A stretch of 64,000 bases of DNA from Geosiphon pyriformis (Eukaryota > Glomeromycota > Glomeromycetes > Archaeosporales > Geosiphonaceae). The notes beneath the pieces were generated by a model. It was given only the letters and a program-made list of their open reading frames with translations. It ran no database searches and was not told the origin of the DNA. The position numbers and the translations under genes are program-made. Within the stretch, counting starts at the first letter, position 1; each line of letters starts with the position of its first letter. The stretch is from NCBI GenBank assembly GCA_016748015.1, contig JAAOMT010000198.1:238894-302893 (forward strand). Reading direction: 5' to 3'. Below are positions 12,871 to 26,900 of the stretch, in pieces.

Positions 12871-14841
12871 AAAATTAATAATGAATATATAAAAAATTAT
12901 AAAAAAAACAATACAAAATATTGATAATAAGTATTAAAAAACATACTTAAAATATTAATAATAAATATTTAAAATATATATAAAAAAAACCAATTACTTA
13001 TTATAAAATATAATAAAAAATTGGCTTAATAAAAAATTTATATATATATTTAATTATATTAACTATTTATATATATTAAATTAATTAATTCAATTATAAA
13101 CTTACTTAATATGTTTTTTTTTAAAAACTAATAATTTAAATAATCAAATTTTAAATGATTAAATTTAAAACTTTAATTATATATTAATAATACCAATTAT
13201 AATTATAATTTTTTTATTATTATCAATTTTATAAGTAAAATTTAATTACTATTTAACATACAAAAATAAATTAAATAGTTCAGATTAAATATGATTTATA
13301 TACTTACTACATATGATTAGCTATTTAAACCAAACAAAACAATACTATATACTTATATAAATATTAATATTACTGTTTAAACCAAAAAAAAAGAACAAAG
13401 TTTATGTTTATTAAAACTAATAGCAAAAAACTTAATAATTTTAAGTAATTAAATCATCTTATTTAATAAACTTTTTACAAAATTATACAACAAATCTAAC
13501 ACCAAACTACTATTTTATATCAAATTAACTTTTTCTATATTCACTTTATATTTAGACTTAACAAGCTATATTTTTGACCAATAATACTTTATTAGTTGTT
13601 TTATAAATTTAACAACAGTTAAAATTGCCTTTTTTTTGTCTTTAAAAACCATAACAGTTTTAATACACTAATTTTTTAATATAAAATTTTTATAAATTAT
13701 TATATATAAGTTTATATTTAAGATATACTTAGAAAAAATTCCCAAAACAACAGAAAAAAAAAACATAGAAATACTTATTAGCAAAATCTAAAGTTTAAAA
13801 ATCTTTATCAATATTTTTTTCCAAATATTAACATTCTTAATACAAATAAAAACATAATCTAACAACTCTATTTTACTATATAATAAATACAATACACTTA
13901 GATAAGTTTTATTATATAGTTTTTTTCTAATTGCTTATGGATAGCTTTTATTAAATATATATACAGATTAGCAAATTTTTTGCTAATAAGTTTAGACAGT
14001 ATATGTGAATTAAAATATTATGCTTGTATAATAAACAATCAATCTATCTTTTTAATTAAAGCACTTAAAATTACATCACAGCTAAGACCAGTTTTCTATT
14101 AAGCATAACAAATTAAATTATATATATTGTAAACAAAATAATAAATATTGTTAGATATAATTGTATTATTACTTTTTATATAACATTTATGCACTCTAAT
14201 CAACAAAAAAAACAGTAAGTAAACAATTTTACTTGTTAATAGATTGGCTTTAACATTGTTTAAAACTCTTAAATAATCCTTAATCTTTATTTATTTAATA
14301 AATAAATTCTTATTTTTAATTAAATTAGCAATATGCTTTTTTTTACCTAATTATAATTAATATAATCAAAATAAATAAATTAATTGTATTTTTTAGTAAA
14401 CTATTTTTGAATAAAATATTAAATTATATAAATAAAAATATGTAAAAATTCTAAAACATAATAAAATTTGTTATTATTAAATTATATATGTTAATTTTTA
14501 ATTTTTATTAATATTTTTTAATTTGTTAAAATTTTTTATATTTAATTTAATTAAATAGTTAAATTATATTATATTTTATTATTGTAATTAAACTAATTAT
14601 TATTTTTTTATTATTGGTTAATTTTGTTAATTAAATACAATAATATAATTTTTTTTATATGATCTTAATAATAATTTTTATAGTATATATTGTAATTTTT
14701 GTATTAAAAAATATAAAAATGCTTTAATTTTTATTTAATTAGCTTGATTTTTAAAATTAAATAACTTAATAAGCCAATTAAACAAGATTTTATGCAAAAA
14801 TATGATTTGTTTTGCTTTTAGAATTAATAATAATTTAATAT
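12871..14841. other. AT-rich spacer between LINE B and LINE C
   Basis: About 2 kb of very AT-rich DNA between the 5' end of element B and the 3' end of element C. No ORF worth annotating and no recognisable protein remnant on either strand. Confidence 0.6.
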
Positions 14842-14978
14842 ATTTTTTTATTATTATTATTTAACGAGTACAGTCTAACCACTATCTAGTACACAGAAAC
14901 AAAGCAAAATGAATCAAACTAAATGTGGCTCATGTGCTTTCTATACATAACCAACCACTCGGACCAATCAAGGCAGCA

Positions 14979-17900
14979 CTACACACTCACAAAAACTTCA
15001 TTACTATTATTCAGACCTGAAAAAAACAAATACTGGCTCCTAAAACCAAAATTAATAGCAAAAGACTCAATTATACCAAGTATATGAACCACACACTTAG
15101 ATAGCAGACTAGACAAATCATGTAGAAGAGCAAAAATTTCACCTGTATCACAAACCAAACTACTCTTTTCCATGTTAACCCGAAATTTAGATCTTAACAA
15201 CCACATTCTACTATGATGACTCTTGGCCAAAGGGCGAACAAAATTGATGACAATTGGAATGGCACTCTTCCTATCTCCAAAGACAGCAACAGTTTCTCTA
15301 ATCCAATCTACTAAAACAAAATCTTTGCACAACATAGTGTATACACTGTCATTTAAGGCCTCTGCAAAAATAAGAAGCACCAAAGATGAAACCGAGAAAT
15401 GATTGTCTACTAAAGACTTCTATAAATTAATATGACCGAAGATAATCTTAGAACACACCACCAAATCAGTGGAGCAAGTAAAAGCATGGTCAGAAAATTC
15501 AATATTACCACACATTAGGCACAAAACACTTGGGTAGCACTTGTCATACAATCTTTTTCAGATGGCCACTGGCAATCTCCTATGCACAGCCTTCATTAAA
15601 TAAGTACGTAATACAGCTGACTTTTTACTAGTAAATTCTGCCAACATATAAGAGTCAAAATGCCAAACAGAGGCAGTATATTCTCAGTCAACATGCTGGA
15701 TGTCTGAACTGTTCAAAACATTAGCTCTAGGCCCAGCCTTCCATAAAGCCCAGTTTACAGCATGGTAAATATCACAAATAAAATAATAAACATTACCAAA
15801 AATGGTAAGACCATCTGCCATAAAGAAACTATTAGAAATGCCAACAGAAAGAACTAATTCTGAATGTGCTGTGGCATAAACAAGAGCATCTGCATGATTA
15901 TTGTCTACAATGTCTGAATGTCTTTTTACCTTAATCCATTTCACTGAAATGTCTTTTGATCTGATTAAATTAGAAATATGACACCTCTCCACTCAGCAAC
16001 TATTTTGAAAGTTGGGTTAGCACAATTTACTTTCCTGCACACAAGCATCCAAAGCTGCTTGGCTATCCAAATAAAACACTATAGAGCATGATGAAGGAAT
16101 ACACTCTAATGCCAAGGCAATAGCCTGCAGCTCAGCTAAAGTAGATAATAGCAAACCCTAAACTCTAATACTCACACCCAAACCAATCTTAGAAAAGAAA
16201 GCTGCTGCCCCACAAGCCACATTTCTTGTACCCAGACCACTTAACAAACCATTAATATATACGTTTAGCTCTCCAGTCCAGACTTTATGCAAATGCTTAC
16301 AAGCATACAAGTATACATCTGAGCATAAAAAATTAGAGTATTTCACACCAGCTTTGCATACCCCAAATTGTGCCAAATAATTATTCATATGCACAAAAGT
16401 TTTAACAAATCATGATGGCACTGGACTCCTAGGACTTAATCTTTTCCAATGCCAAAAAGTCTTCTAATCCATAACATAACCATGCTTAGTAACTAGAACA
16501 TCCCCAAAAGCAACACCAAAACACTTTAAGGAATGCACCATATCAAAATAATCAACAGTTCCAAGAATTTTAGACATTGGAAAGCAATTAGACTCACGGA
16601 ATGCACAAGGTATATGATTGAACAAAGAAACATTTACATCAATAAAAATTCTCACAACTTCTACCAGAAAGTTATTCAAAGGACACACTCTCAGTTTGAC
16701 TGAATGGCACAAAAGATGAAGGGGTGCCCACCCCAAAATTTGCAAATTCAAAGCATGGTGTAAAAACAAACAACCAAAAATTCTAAATGTGTTAAAAAAA
16801 CCAACCACTAAGACAATTTTGGATTCAGTCTGCACCTGCTTAAAAAACTTTAGACCATACAAAAACAGATGATACAAGGCCTTATTAGAGAAGTTTTTTG
16901 GCAACAAAGCCTTAGATTTAAGACTCTTTCTTACTAAAACATCTCACTTTCGACACACACTTTTGGTAACAAAACTAAACTGCATATGATAACAAATAAT
17001 AAACTGGAAGACTGCTAAAACCAAATAAGAAAATTGTTTATCTGTTACCACTTTCCTAAAAACCATATTTGAAAAAAATCTAACATCCACATGAGTTTTG
17101 GATAGACTTGGTTTTGACAGACCCTCTATCGACAAAAAGACACCTAGGTATCTATGGGACTCACCTCTTTGTGCTATTGAGATAAGCTCACCACTAATAA
17201 ACAAAGATGTATTTGCCACTCTCAGGTTGATGAGAATGGCCACAGTTTTGTCATTGTTAATAGAAATATTATTGAGCTCAAAAAACTCACTCATAATATT
17301 CAAAATGTATTGTGTTGAAGCCTAACTGTTCCTCACCCAAATCATATCATTAACAAAAGTACCAGCCACAAAGAATGAAGACTTACCCCCACTAGATTCA
17401 ACTCTGCCCAATTTCGCCACAAAATTCAAATTGATCTTATAACCACACAATTGTTTCTGCCTTTTAATCTCACATAACAAAGGGTCATAAAAAATTCTCC
17501 AAAAAAGTAGAGAAAAGACCTTACCTTGATCCAAATCATCATGGACCACATAATCATCTGAAAGACCAAAGTCAGTCATAATTTTATTAACTCTGTTCAT
17601 GTAAATCTCACCAAAAAACTTAATAAATCTGCCACACATCTTGATGCATTCCAAACAAATCTTTAAATGATACCAACTGACTGAATTATATGCTTTTTGC
17701 ATATCCTGTAACACCAACCAAATTTCATGACTCTTTTCCAAAGCATCTTTTACAACTAAGCCAATGGCAAAAATGAGAGACTGAGTTGAAATGCCTTTTA
17801 AGACTGAGAAATTGTTACCACACAGAATGCCAAACTTGCTGCACGCAAATAAAATGCAATCTGACAAAATTTTTCTCGTAGTCTCAATTAGTGCTATTGG

Positions 17901-19633
17901 TCTGGTATTGGTCAAAATTTCATTTCAGTTATAAGATTTGGGGATCATGAAAACTCATGCCCTTTTCCAAGAAGCAGGAATATTACCAGCCTTTAAACAA
18001 AAATTCAACAAATTCAAAAGACAAGCCAATATATTATTACCATATTGTTTTCACAACTTATTAGATATGCTGGAAAGACCGGCTTTGTCATTGGACAACT
18101 CACTGACCACCAAGAACAATTCACTCAAATCAATATCATTCATCACTTCTAAGAAAGCAGTACCATCCACATGCTCTAATGGGGCATATTGACAAGCCCA
18201 CAAACTAAGCAAAACAGAAGAGATCTTTTTTTTGCAAGTCCAATTCACCATAATCTCATCAACTTGGAATTTTACTTCCTTAGGTTCTAAAATTAACTTA
18301 TTCCCAATTACCAGATAATCCAAAACAACTTTGCAAAATGATCACTTTAGAACACTTCTGATCATTCTATCTTTATTTGAACTGAAACTTTCCATCTATT
18401 TATCAATCACATCTTTGATGTGTCCATTCCTGACAAGCTTGGCTTCATAGTATTTGGACTTCTGATAATTCTTCTTGACCATCAACAAATGCACAAACAA
18501 CATACTCACCCTCAAACCACCCTGAAACAAACCAATAAATTTAGATGTCTTAGCATTATCATGAGTTAACCAAATCTGAACAAAATGATCAAACTCTGAC
18601 ATGTGATCAGAACTCAAACACTTCACAATTTTAGCAACCAAAGATTTCAATCTGAAAATTTTCAAAGACTATTTACTTCTTGGGCAGTCAAATTCACAGA
18701 ACCAATATTTTGAAAACACCTCATTTGCTGAATCATATATTGTCCCTCTCAAAGCCTCCCACATTCCATTTAAGTCCACTCTCTTTTTTGCAACTAAAAA
18801 AAAATCTAAAAATACAGCCAACTTGGCTGAAGAAAGTTCTTTGAAACACACCTATTTGGCTGTACTTGCATTCTTAATCCTAAATTTCCACTTGTTTTTA
18901 TTAGCCTGTTTATGAGTGCTGTTTAAATGGGCATCCACCAAACCTCCTAACTCCATTGAGATCCCAACTATATCATGATTAGTATCAAAATAATCAAACA
19001 CCGAAATGACTTTGCACCCAACAAAATCTTGTTTACAAAAATATAGTCAATAACTTTCTTAGCCCCTTGAGAATTGCTCTAAGTGCTACATTTACTTAAA
19101 AAAGATTCTCTTAAAGCATTAACCAGGCCTAGGTCTGAACATTTCTTGAAACTGGCACACCTTCTATTTTCATCTTTGTTAAAGTTGCCACCAAGAATCA
19201 CAAACAAACTCATATTAATGGCCTTGGAAATGAGCAAATTGACACCAAAAGCTTGAGCAAACCTCATTTTGGCTGAAGTACCAGCATACAAACCAAAAAA
19301 CATAACCAAAAGCTTATTTTTGAACAACAAATGAACTGAAACAACTTAGCCAGAAATTTCTTCAATCTTAGAAACATGCTGAGCTAGTAAATTATTCATC
19401 ACAATAGCCACACCTGCACCAAAAAATTCCTCCACCAGGCCAGAAGTAAAAATTTTAACTCTTTCAAACTTGTTCTTGACCCATGTCTCAGCATTCAATT
19501 TCAACTTAGTCTCAGTAAGAAAAGAAACCATATTACCAGACTTTAAGTGTCAATGAACAATATCTTCCTGCTTTGCTGGATTGGTCATACCCCTAACATT
19601 GCACATAGCAATCTTTCATACTAAGTTAATCAT
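14979..19633 (-). pseudogene. LINE C ORF2 (endonuclease, RT, RNase H)
   Basis: Polyprotein relic starting at the ATG overlapping ORF1; codon 6 is TGA where B and D have Trp. The endonuclease part holds ETKLKLNAETWVKNKF, GGNFNKDENRR and VIDYIFV. A frameshift near 19,000-19,020 follows, then FDTNHDIVG, which keeps the catalytic-type His of the SDH motif that D and E have lost. All later segments (18851 down to 14979) share one frame. The RT has KAYNSVSW, DDLDQGKVFSLLFW and FVNDMIW (one catalytic Asp is Asn). RNase H ends VKRHSDIVDNNHADAL. Confidence 0.77.
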
Positions 19634-21553
19634 TGAGAAGCAGAAAACACTCAAAAACCCAAGCCAGCACACAACTCATCTAACTTCACTAAAACTAAAC
19701 CAATTGAGGCTTCAAGAGCCACCAACTTGGACTCCAAACAGTCCACTTTAGTTGTCAAAATTTTTGAGCTATTAAGGCCCAGAGCTGGAGCAACAGGAAA
19801 AAACATAGGCACAACTACAGAACTATCCAAAACCATATCTAAATTTGAATTCAAATTAACATTCATTGGGACAACTGAAAGACCAGAAAAAGGAGAGGGA
19901 ACCAAAGGCATCAGTTTTATGCTGTTGAGTTTGTGCACAATGTTAGAAATCTGATCACTCAAGAGCTTCAAGGAGCATTCCAAAGAGACCAGACAAGCAT
20001 TCAAAGATGAATTATTGGTCAGAACAAAAGGAAAACCACCACTCAAACCTGAGGCACCAGAAGAAAAGAAACCAGAACCAGAACCAGAATCAAACTAAAA
20101 ACCACCAAAAGAAGATACAGAAGAGACTATTTGAGCCCATGATTTGCCACCAAAAGCAGCAGAGCAGAAAATAGAAATATTCTTCTTGGCATATAATCTG
20201 GCTAATTAAATATGATTCACATTAGAAGCATTTCTTTTAAAGAGTTTTTTTGAAGAAACAGACACCAGAGTGCCAGAAGCATTATATTCCAAAGCCAAGT
20301 GTCCAGACTTCCCACACTTTTCACACCAAACCAAGTTCAATCTAGTCCAAGAAAGTCTCACACCACCAAAAATTGGCTCAGTGCAAAATGCAGACTCAAG
20401 TCCATCTTCAGAGTCAAAACCAACTACAGTATAGTGAATCCGGTTGCCAGTCTCCAGAAAATGATTGATTACACAAGTTTTCCCACCAGCCCCTTCTAAA
20501 AAAGTACCAAGATCATGCGCAGTTGTTCCCACTAGCAAAGTAAACAAAAGTGCCCTAAAGTGATCCCTAGACATCCAAGTATCCTGATCTTTTATGGCCA
20601 TAGTTACATGCACTGAGTCCTTCCTGATGAGAAAAGATCATCTTAATGCCAGTTGCTTAGCCTGCTCCAATTCAGCGAATTCTACCACAGCCTTTTGTCA
20701 CATTCCAATCAGCTAAATTTTGATTGACTTAATAACACTAAATTCAAATATTGTGGTGACAATCATCTCCTTTGGTGTATTTATGGAAATTTCCTTGATT
20801 ATTACAGCCCAATCTGAACAAATTTCTTGTTTTTTGAGATTATTGTTTATGATGATTTCCTTCTCTCTGACCAATGATATAGCCTTAATTAAGCTTTCTT
20901 CAGAAGTAAATGTTGATCAAATGATCCCTTTAAATTTTGAAGATATAGTGGCCCCCTCCAAAACCATTGACTAATGAAAAAAATTTTCTGATAAATTGAG
21001 TCTTTGCTGTTACTAATTTCTCTTCTACAGCACTAAAATTAATGTCAAAAGCAAAAAACTTAATAACAGATACTTCAACTTGAGATTTGACAATTTTTGG
21101 GTCAACCTATTTTTTTTTAAGAGAGATTTTAAAAAAAGGAGAAAGGGGCCCAACATTTTCATTCATACCATAATCAATTGAGCCAAGAGGAGAGCCACAG
21201 ACCAGGTCAGTATTTACTCTTTTTACTTTAGGGGTGTTTGTCACCAAACCAAGAAAAAAACCATTACCAACATCAAAAGAAACATTATTGTCCTTATTAT
21301 CACCAGATACACTGTCCATATCTGAATACACACCATGACTAGGATTAGGTTTGACCAAAGAGATATCTTTTTCATCTTCAGAATGCTTAATATTACCAAT
21401 AGAAACTCTCTTTTTTTGGGAGAAAGAACTCTTAACAGGACCATAAAAAACCTCTATGGGTGCTTTTTTCTTAGATATAGCACTACTTAAAGCAGCAGTT
21501 AGGTTCACCACAAAAGGATTATTTGATTGAGAAATGTTTGCAAGAAATAGCAA
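19630..21553 (-). pseudogene. LINE C ORF1 (gag-like)
   Basis: Gag-like ORF1. Segments 21553-21107, 20613-20206 and 20046-19651 are recognisable; the first is in a different frame from the other two, so a frameshift lies between 21,107 and 20,613. The knuckle reads CEKCGKSGHLALEY: the last Cys of CX2CX4HX4C is now Tyr, a single G-to-A transition. The C-terminal segment shows the family pattern ILTTKVDCLESKLVALEAS. The final TGA (19632-19630) overlaps the ORF2 ATG (19633-19631) as ATGA, after an earlier in-frame TGA at 19651. Confidence 0.75.
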
Positions 21554-21632
21554 AAAAAATAAAAACTTTTTTTTTGAAAAAATTGCTTTTTAGGGTTTTT
21601 TGGAAGTAAAAAAGAAAGAAGTTTTTATATTT

Positions 21633-22071
21633 TATACATATATTAATTTAATATATTAAGTAATTTATCAATATATATTATTACTACTATTATTTAAATA
21701 AATAAAAAAATCATTGTATATAACCAAATTTATATTAAAAAATCCATTTTTTTAATTTTTTTAATTATTTAAATAAATATAAAAAAATTATAAAACAACA
21801 ATTATATTAAAACTAATTCTAATTAATTATTTAAAAAAAACTTTAAATAAAAAACCTTATTAATATCTAAAAACTATTTTATATTAAATTATTTAAAAAA
21901 AGTTATTTAATTAATTCTATTATAAAATTTTTTTAAGTATTAAAACTAATTAAAACAAAAAAATTAATTTTTGTTTTAAATATAATTATAAAAATATAAG
22001 AAAATAAATTTATGTTATTTATTTTAATTTATTTTAAATAATAATTAAAATATATTAATATTTATATATAT
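21633..22071. other. AT-rich spacer between LINE C and LINE C2
   Basis: About 440 bp of A/T-dominated DNA between the 5' end of C and the 3' tail of C2. Nothing recognisable in it. Confidence 0.6.
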
Positions 22072-23465
22072 ATTTTTTTTTTTATTGCTTAACGAGTGAG
22101 ATCCAAACACTACCTAGTACTATACATCAAGGAAATGATCTAAACTAGGTGTGAATCATGCACTTTCTACACGTGACCAGCCACTCGGGCCGACCAGAAC
22201 AACACTACACAGCTATATGAACTGACACTGATTCACCTATACCTGAAAAGAACAAGCAAGCCTTGCGAAAACCAAAATAAACACCTAAAGCACTAGTAAT
22301 GCCAAGTAACTTAACCACCCCTGCAAAGAACCTCGAAGCCAAACCATGAACTGAGATGATGGCCGAACCATCTAGCAGGATTAGTTCATTCTTCTCCATA
22401 TACGCACAATGCTTAGCACAAATCGACCAGACATCCTTCCTGAAAGCAAGACCAAGAGAGTGCACAAACTTGACAATCTCCAAAACAGCAATCTTGGAGT
22501 TGTGGAAGACGGAAACAGCCTCGTTAAACCATCCATTAAAAACAAAGCCCTTAAAAAGAGCCATAGACACAGAGGAGTCAGAAACACTAGATGACAACAG
22601 CTGCAATATATCCGAGGAGGAGTGAAAGGAGCCAGAAAGCGCCTTCCAGGACCCTACATAAGAATCCAACAACTGATGCCGAACAGACTCGTCAACCTTG
22701 CAAGAGAACACATGATCCAACACCTCCACCTCACCACAATATAAGCACAACACGCTAGGATAACGTTTATCATAGAGGCGCTTCCGAACGGCAACCAGCA
22801 GACAATGGTATAAAGACTTCATAAAATAAGTATGCACACTTGACGAATACCTGCTGGTGAATCCTGCAGCCATGTGCAAATCAGGATGCCACACCAACGA
22901 TGAATGGGGCCAATCAACCTCAGAAGACAAGCTGTCCACCAAAATCCCAGAACCAGAACCAACCTCCTATCACGCACGACAAATAGAACAATAAATATCA
23001 TGAACAAAATGCCTCGAATTTCCAGAAACAATACCACCATTAGCTGTCAAGAAGCGCTCACTCAAGTGAAGGGGAAGATACCAATTGGAGAGAGAAGTGG
23101 CACCAGCGATTGCGTCAGCACGCTCGTTTCCCGAAACACCAGAATGACTTTTTACCTTGCGAAATCTAACTCTTAAATTCTTACTGCGAATTACATTGAC
23201 AATATGATGACGTTTGACCCAACACCGATTACAAAAATCGGGACACACCAGATCTAACTCCGACCTGCAAGCATCCAATGCTGATTGACTATCTGAGAAC
23301 AAACAAACAAAGCTTGACGAGAGAACACACTCCAGAGCTAAGGCAACAGTCTGCAATTCCACCAAAGTAGACGACATCAAACCCGAAACACTTACGCCCA
23401 AACCCAAACCAATGTCCTCAAAAAAAACAGCAGCACCAGCTCTACAGCCAACTGTACCAAGACCA
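22072..23465 (-). mobile_element. LINE element C2, 5'-truncated
   Basis: 5'-truncated minus-strand LINE. Its 3' end has the clearest family terminus in the window (AACGAGTGAGATCCAAACA on +) and an A-tail. The copy ends at about 23,465 inside the region just before RNase H, where AT-rich DNA begins abruptly. Base composition is clearly less AT-rich than the neighbouring elements, so this looks like the youngest or least mutated insertion. Confidence 0.87.
22205..23463 (-). pseudogene. LINE C2 ORF2 C-terminus (RNase H and CCHC finger)
   Basis: One frame stays aligned with the family over about 1.25 kb and is interrupted only by two adjacent stop codons at about 22,970. Residues visible are the RNase H set: STLVELQTVALALE, FSDSQSALDA (catalytic Asp) and VKSHSGVSGNERADAIA (His, Asn, Asp). 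The finger CLYCGEVEVLDHVFSC follows, then a conserved C-terminal block ending at the TAA near 22,205. The two stops replace what is probably Arg/His-Trp, as elements B and D read HWKVGSG or HWEIS. Lacks RT and endonuclease. Confidence 0.82.
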
Positions 23466-23768
23466 ATATTTATATATTTATTATTAAAAAAATTATTTTG
23501 ATTAAATATTAAAATAATTATTATATTTTATATAATTAGCTATATTATTTTTAAATAATAATTATTAATCTAATTAATATCTTAATTAAATCTAATTACT
23601 AACTTGGTTATTAATTAATTTTAATAATTACAAGTAATAAATCTCTTAATTATAAAAAAAACATAAAATTAAAATAATAAAATAATAAAATAATAATTAT
23701 ATATTCAATATTATTATTATTATTATTTATTTGTTTTTGTATTTTTTATTTTCAAGTATCTAAATATA
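23466..23768. other. AT-rich spacer between LINE C2 and LINE D
   Basis: About 300 bp of AT-rich DNA. Its right end reads TTTTCAAGTATCTAAATATA, which resembles the right end of the LTR-like block at 47,484-47,748 (TTTTAAGTATCTAAACATA). No coding content. Confidence 0.5.
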
Positions 23769-23903
23769 TTTTTTTTTTTATTAATATTTAATGAGCAAAG
23801 TCCAAACACTGCCTAATGCAATACATCATACAAATAATCTAAACTAGGTGTAAATCATGCTTTATCTACACGTAACCACTCACTCGGACCAATCAGGACA
23901 ACA

Positions 23904-26900
23904 CTAAGCACCTATATGAACAGAAACCTCACCCCCTGTGTCTGAAAAAAACAAACAAGACTTATGGAATCCAAAACCAATACCAATTGCCTCAGCAACA
24001 CCCAGCAGCTGAGTCACACCAGATGACAGCCCTAAAGAAAGCCCAAAAATCGAGACAGGAACTGACCCATTGCATGGAATAAGCCCATTCTTTTCCATAA
24101 AAGCACAGTGCTTGGCACAAACCAACCAAATGTCTTCCCAAAAAGCCAAACTAAACCCACGTACAAAGGCCACAATGTTCTGACTTGCTATCCTGGAATC
24201 CTTAAAGACAGAAACAGACTCACGAAACCAATCCTTGAAAACAAAATCTTTACATAGAGCAGTACTAACTGAAATGTCAGATACACAAGTAGACATCAGC
24301 TGTGAGACACCTGAGGAAGAATGATCCAAACTGGAGCGCACACCCCAAACTGCCGCATGAATGTCCAACAACTGAGCATGACCATTGGCATCAAATGAAC
24401 AAGAAAACACATGGTCTGAGACCTCGATATTACTGCAAAACAAACACACCACACTGGGATAGCACTTATCATAAAGCTGCTTATGCACGGCAACAGGGAG
24501 CCAATGGTGCAATGTCTTTATAAAGTAAGTCCAGAAACCAGCAGTTCACTTGTTAATGAAGCCAGTAGTCATGTGAGAATCTGGATGCCAAACCAGCAAT
24601 GATCTAAACCAATCAATATCTGTATACAGACTATCCGCCACCACCTCCATACTACAACTGATTTCCCAATGTGCACAATGAACTGACCAAAAAATATCCT
24701 GAACAAAATGTCTAGAATTACCAAAAATGGCTGCTCCCCCACCCCTAAGATAGCGTTCATCGACAGAATGGGGCAGATGCCAACCAGAGAGAACTGCAGC
24801 CCTGGCCAACTTATCAGCTCGTTCATTGCCTAAAACCTCTAAGTGTCCTTTTACCTTACACCAATTAACTTTTAAATTCTTACGACAAATGACATTAACA
24901 ATATGGCAGCATTTAATCCAACACCAATTCCTAAAATCTGGGCAAATCAATTCTATTTCCAACTTACAAGCATTCAAAGCAGCCTGACTGTCCGAGAACA
25001 AGTCAACCAAATGAAAAAAAGGGATGCACTTGAGCACCAGAGCAATAGCCTGCAGTTCCGTCAAGGTAGAAGACATCAAACCAGATACCCCCACACCCAA
25101 ACCCATACCAATGTCCTTAAAGAAAACAGCAGCCCCAGTTTTCATATCAACAGTCCCTAAATCACTTAGAGATTCATCTGTGTAAACAGAAAAACGACCA
25201 ACATTAGAATTGAATAAACTGGCACCAATGATGCCAAATTTATGAGACCGAAGAACATCTGAAGAGCCGCAATCAGCCAAAAGCGTAGAGCAGATAGGAA
25301 AAGAAGACACGCTACCAAGAAAATAAACTGAAAGCTCAAACCAAACAGGAACCGGACCACGTGGATCTAACCACTTCCACTGTTTGAAGGTCTTCTACTC
25401 GAAAACAGCCCCATTTCGGTCCCGTAACTGGTCTACAAAAGCAATCCCATAATGCCAAAGTGAAGAGACACTCTTGACATAATTTGATTCACCAAGAACA
25501 AAAGACATAGGGGTTCCACCCTGACAACAAAAAGCACTAGTCAGAGAGCCATCCAATGACAAATCACACCCAGAGAAAATATGCACCACACTTGCCAGAA
25601 AATTGTTTAGGGGATTGATCTTGACATGAACTGAACACTGCAAAGAATGTAGTGGGTGCCAGCAGAGAACCTGCAGATCATGTGACTGGTAAGAAAATAG
25701 ACGCCCCAAAATCCCAACAGAGTTTGCGAAAGAAACGACTGAAGCCAACTTGCTCAAAAGTCTTCAGACCATATAGAGAGGGATGATAAATCACATCATT
25801 GGGGAAATCACATAGCAAACCAGACTTAGATCTCAAGCCCTTACAAATCATAGTGTCACACTTTCCACAAGCACTAATAAGAATGTAACTGAACTGTGTT
25901 TTATATCCAATGATAGGAAAAAAGACAGCCGAAACCAAATATGAAAACTGCTTATCAAATACTGCCTTTTTCAGAACTAAATTAGAAAAAAACTGGACAT
26001 CAGAATACACTTTAGCCAAGCTAGGCTTTGAAAGACCCTCAGTTGACAAATATATCACCAAATAGCGATGCAATTTCTCCTTCTTGGCAATAGAAATAGG
26101 TGACCTGCTGATCAGCAAAGAAGAAGCCGAACCATCACAATTGATGGGAATGGCAACAGTCTTATTATTATTAATTGAGATGTCATTGACATTGAAAAAT
26201 TCACTAGCAATGTTGAGAATGTGTTGTGTGACACTTTGACTGCTGCCAACCCATATAGTATCATCAACAAAGGCACTTGCTGTGAAAAATAAGAATACAC
26301 CAGCCCGAGACTCAACACAACCACATCCAGAAATAAAATGAGAATTCAATCTATAACCACACTCATCCACCTGTCTCTTAACTTCACACAAAAGGGGATC
26401 ATAAAATATGCGCCAGAGGAGTGGTAAGAACACCTCCCTCTAGTCCAAGCCATCATGCATCTTGTACTCGTTTGTCAAACCAAAATCTATCATAACTCTG
26501 TTAATACGACTATTGTGGATGCCGCCAAAGAACTTAATGAACCTGCAACACATCTTTATCCTAACCAAACTGTCCCGAAGGTGTTCCCACCCAACAAAAT
26601 CATAAGCCTTCCGCATGTTTTACAAGACCAATCAGAGCTCATGATTCTTCTCCAAAGCATCCTCAATAACTGAACCAATGGCAAAAATGAGAGACTGTGT
26701 TGTTGTACCCTTTAAAACCGAAAAATTGTCCCCACGCAGAACATCAAAAGTACTACAAGCCAATAAAATCCTATCTGAAAGAATCTTGGAAATAATCTTG
26801 TGGGCAGTCTCAATCAAGGCAATAGGTTGGGTGTTCATAAGAACTCCTTCCCACTCATACGGCTTAGGGATTATTGAGATCCAGGCTTCCTTCCAAGCAT

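Larger units (their letters stand above)
14842..21632 (-). mobile_element. Full-length LINE element C
   Basis: Second full-length minus-strand LINE. The 3' end at about 14,865 shows the family terminal motif (AACGAGTACAGTC on +) with an ATT-repeat rather than pure A tail. ORF2, ORF1 and a 5' UTR with A-runs follow, up to about 21,632. It is about 6.8 kb like B and D. It is more diverged in the 3' part than B and D (the C-terminal finger is disrupted), suggesting an older insertion or a separate subfamily. Confidence 0.87.
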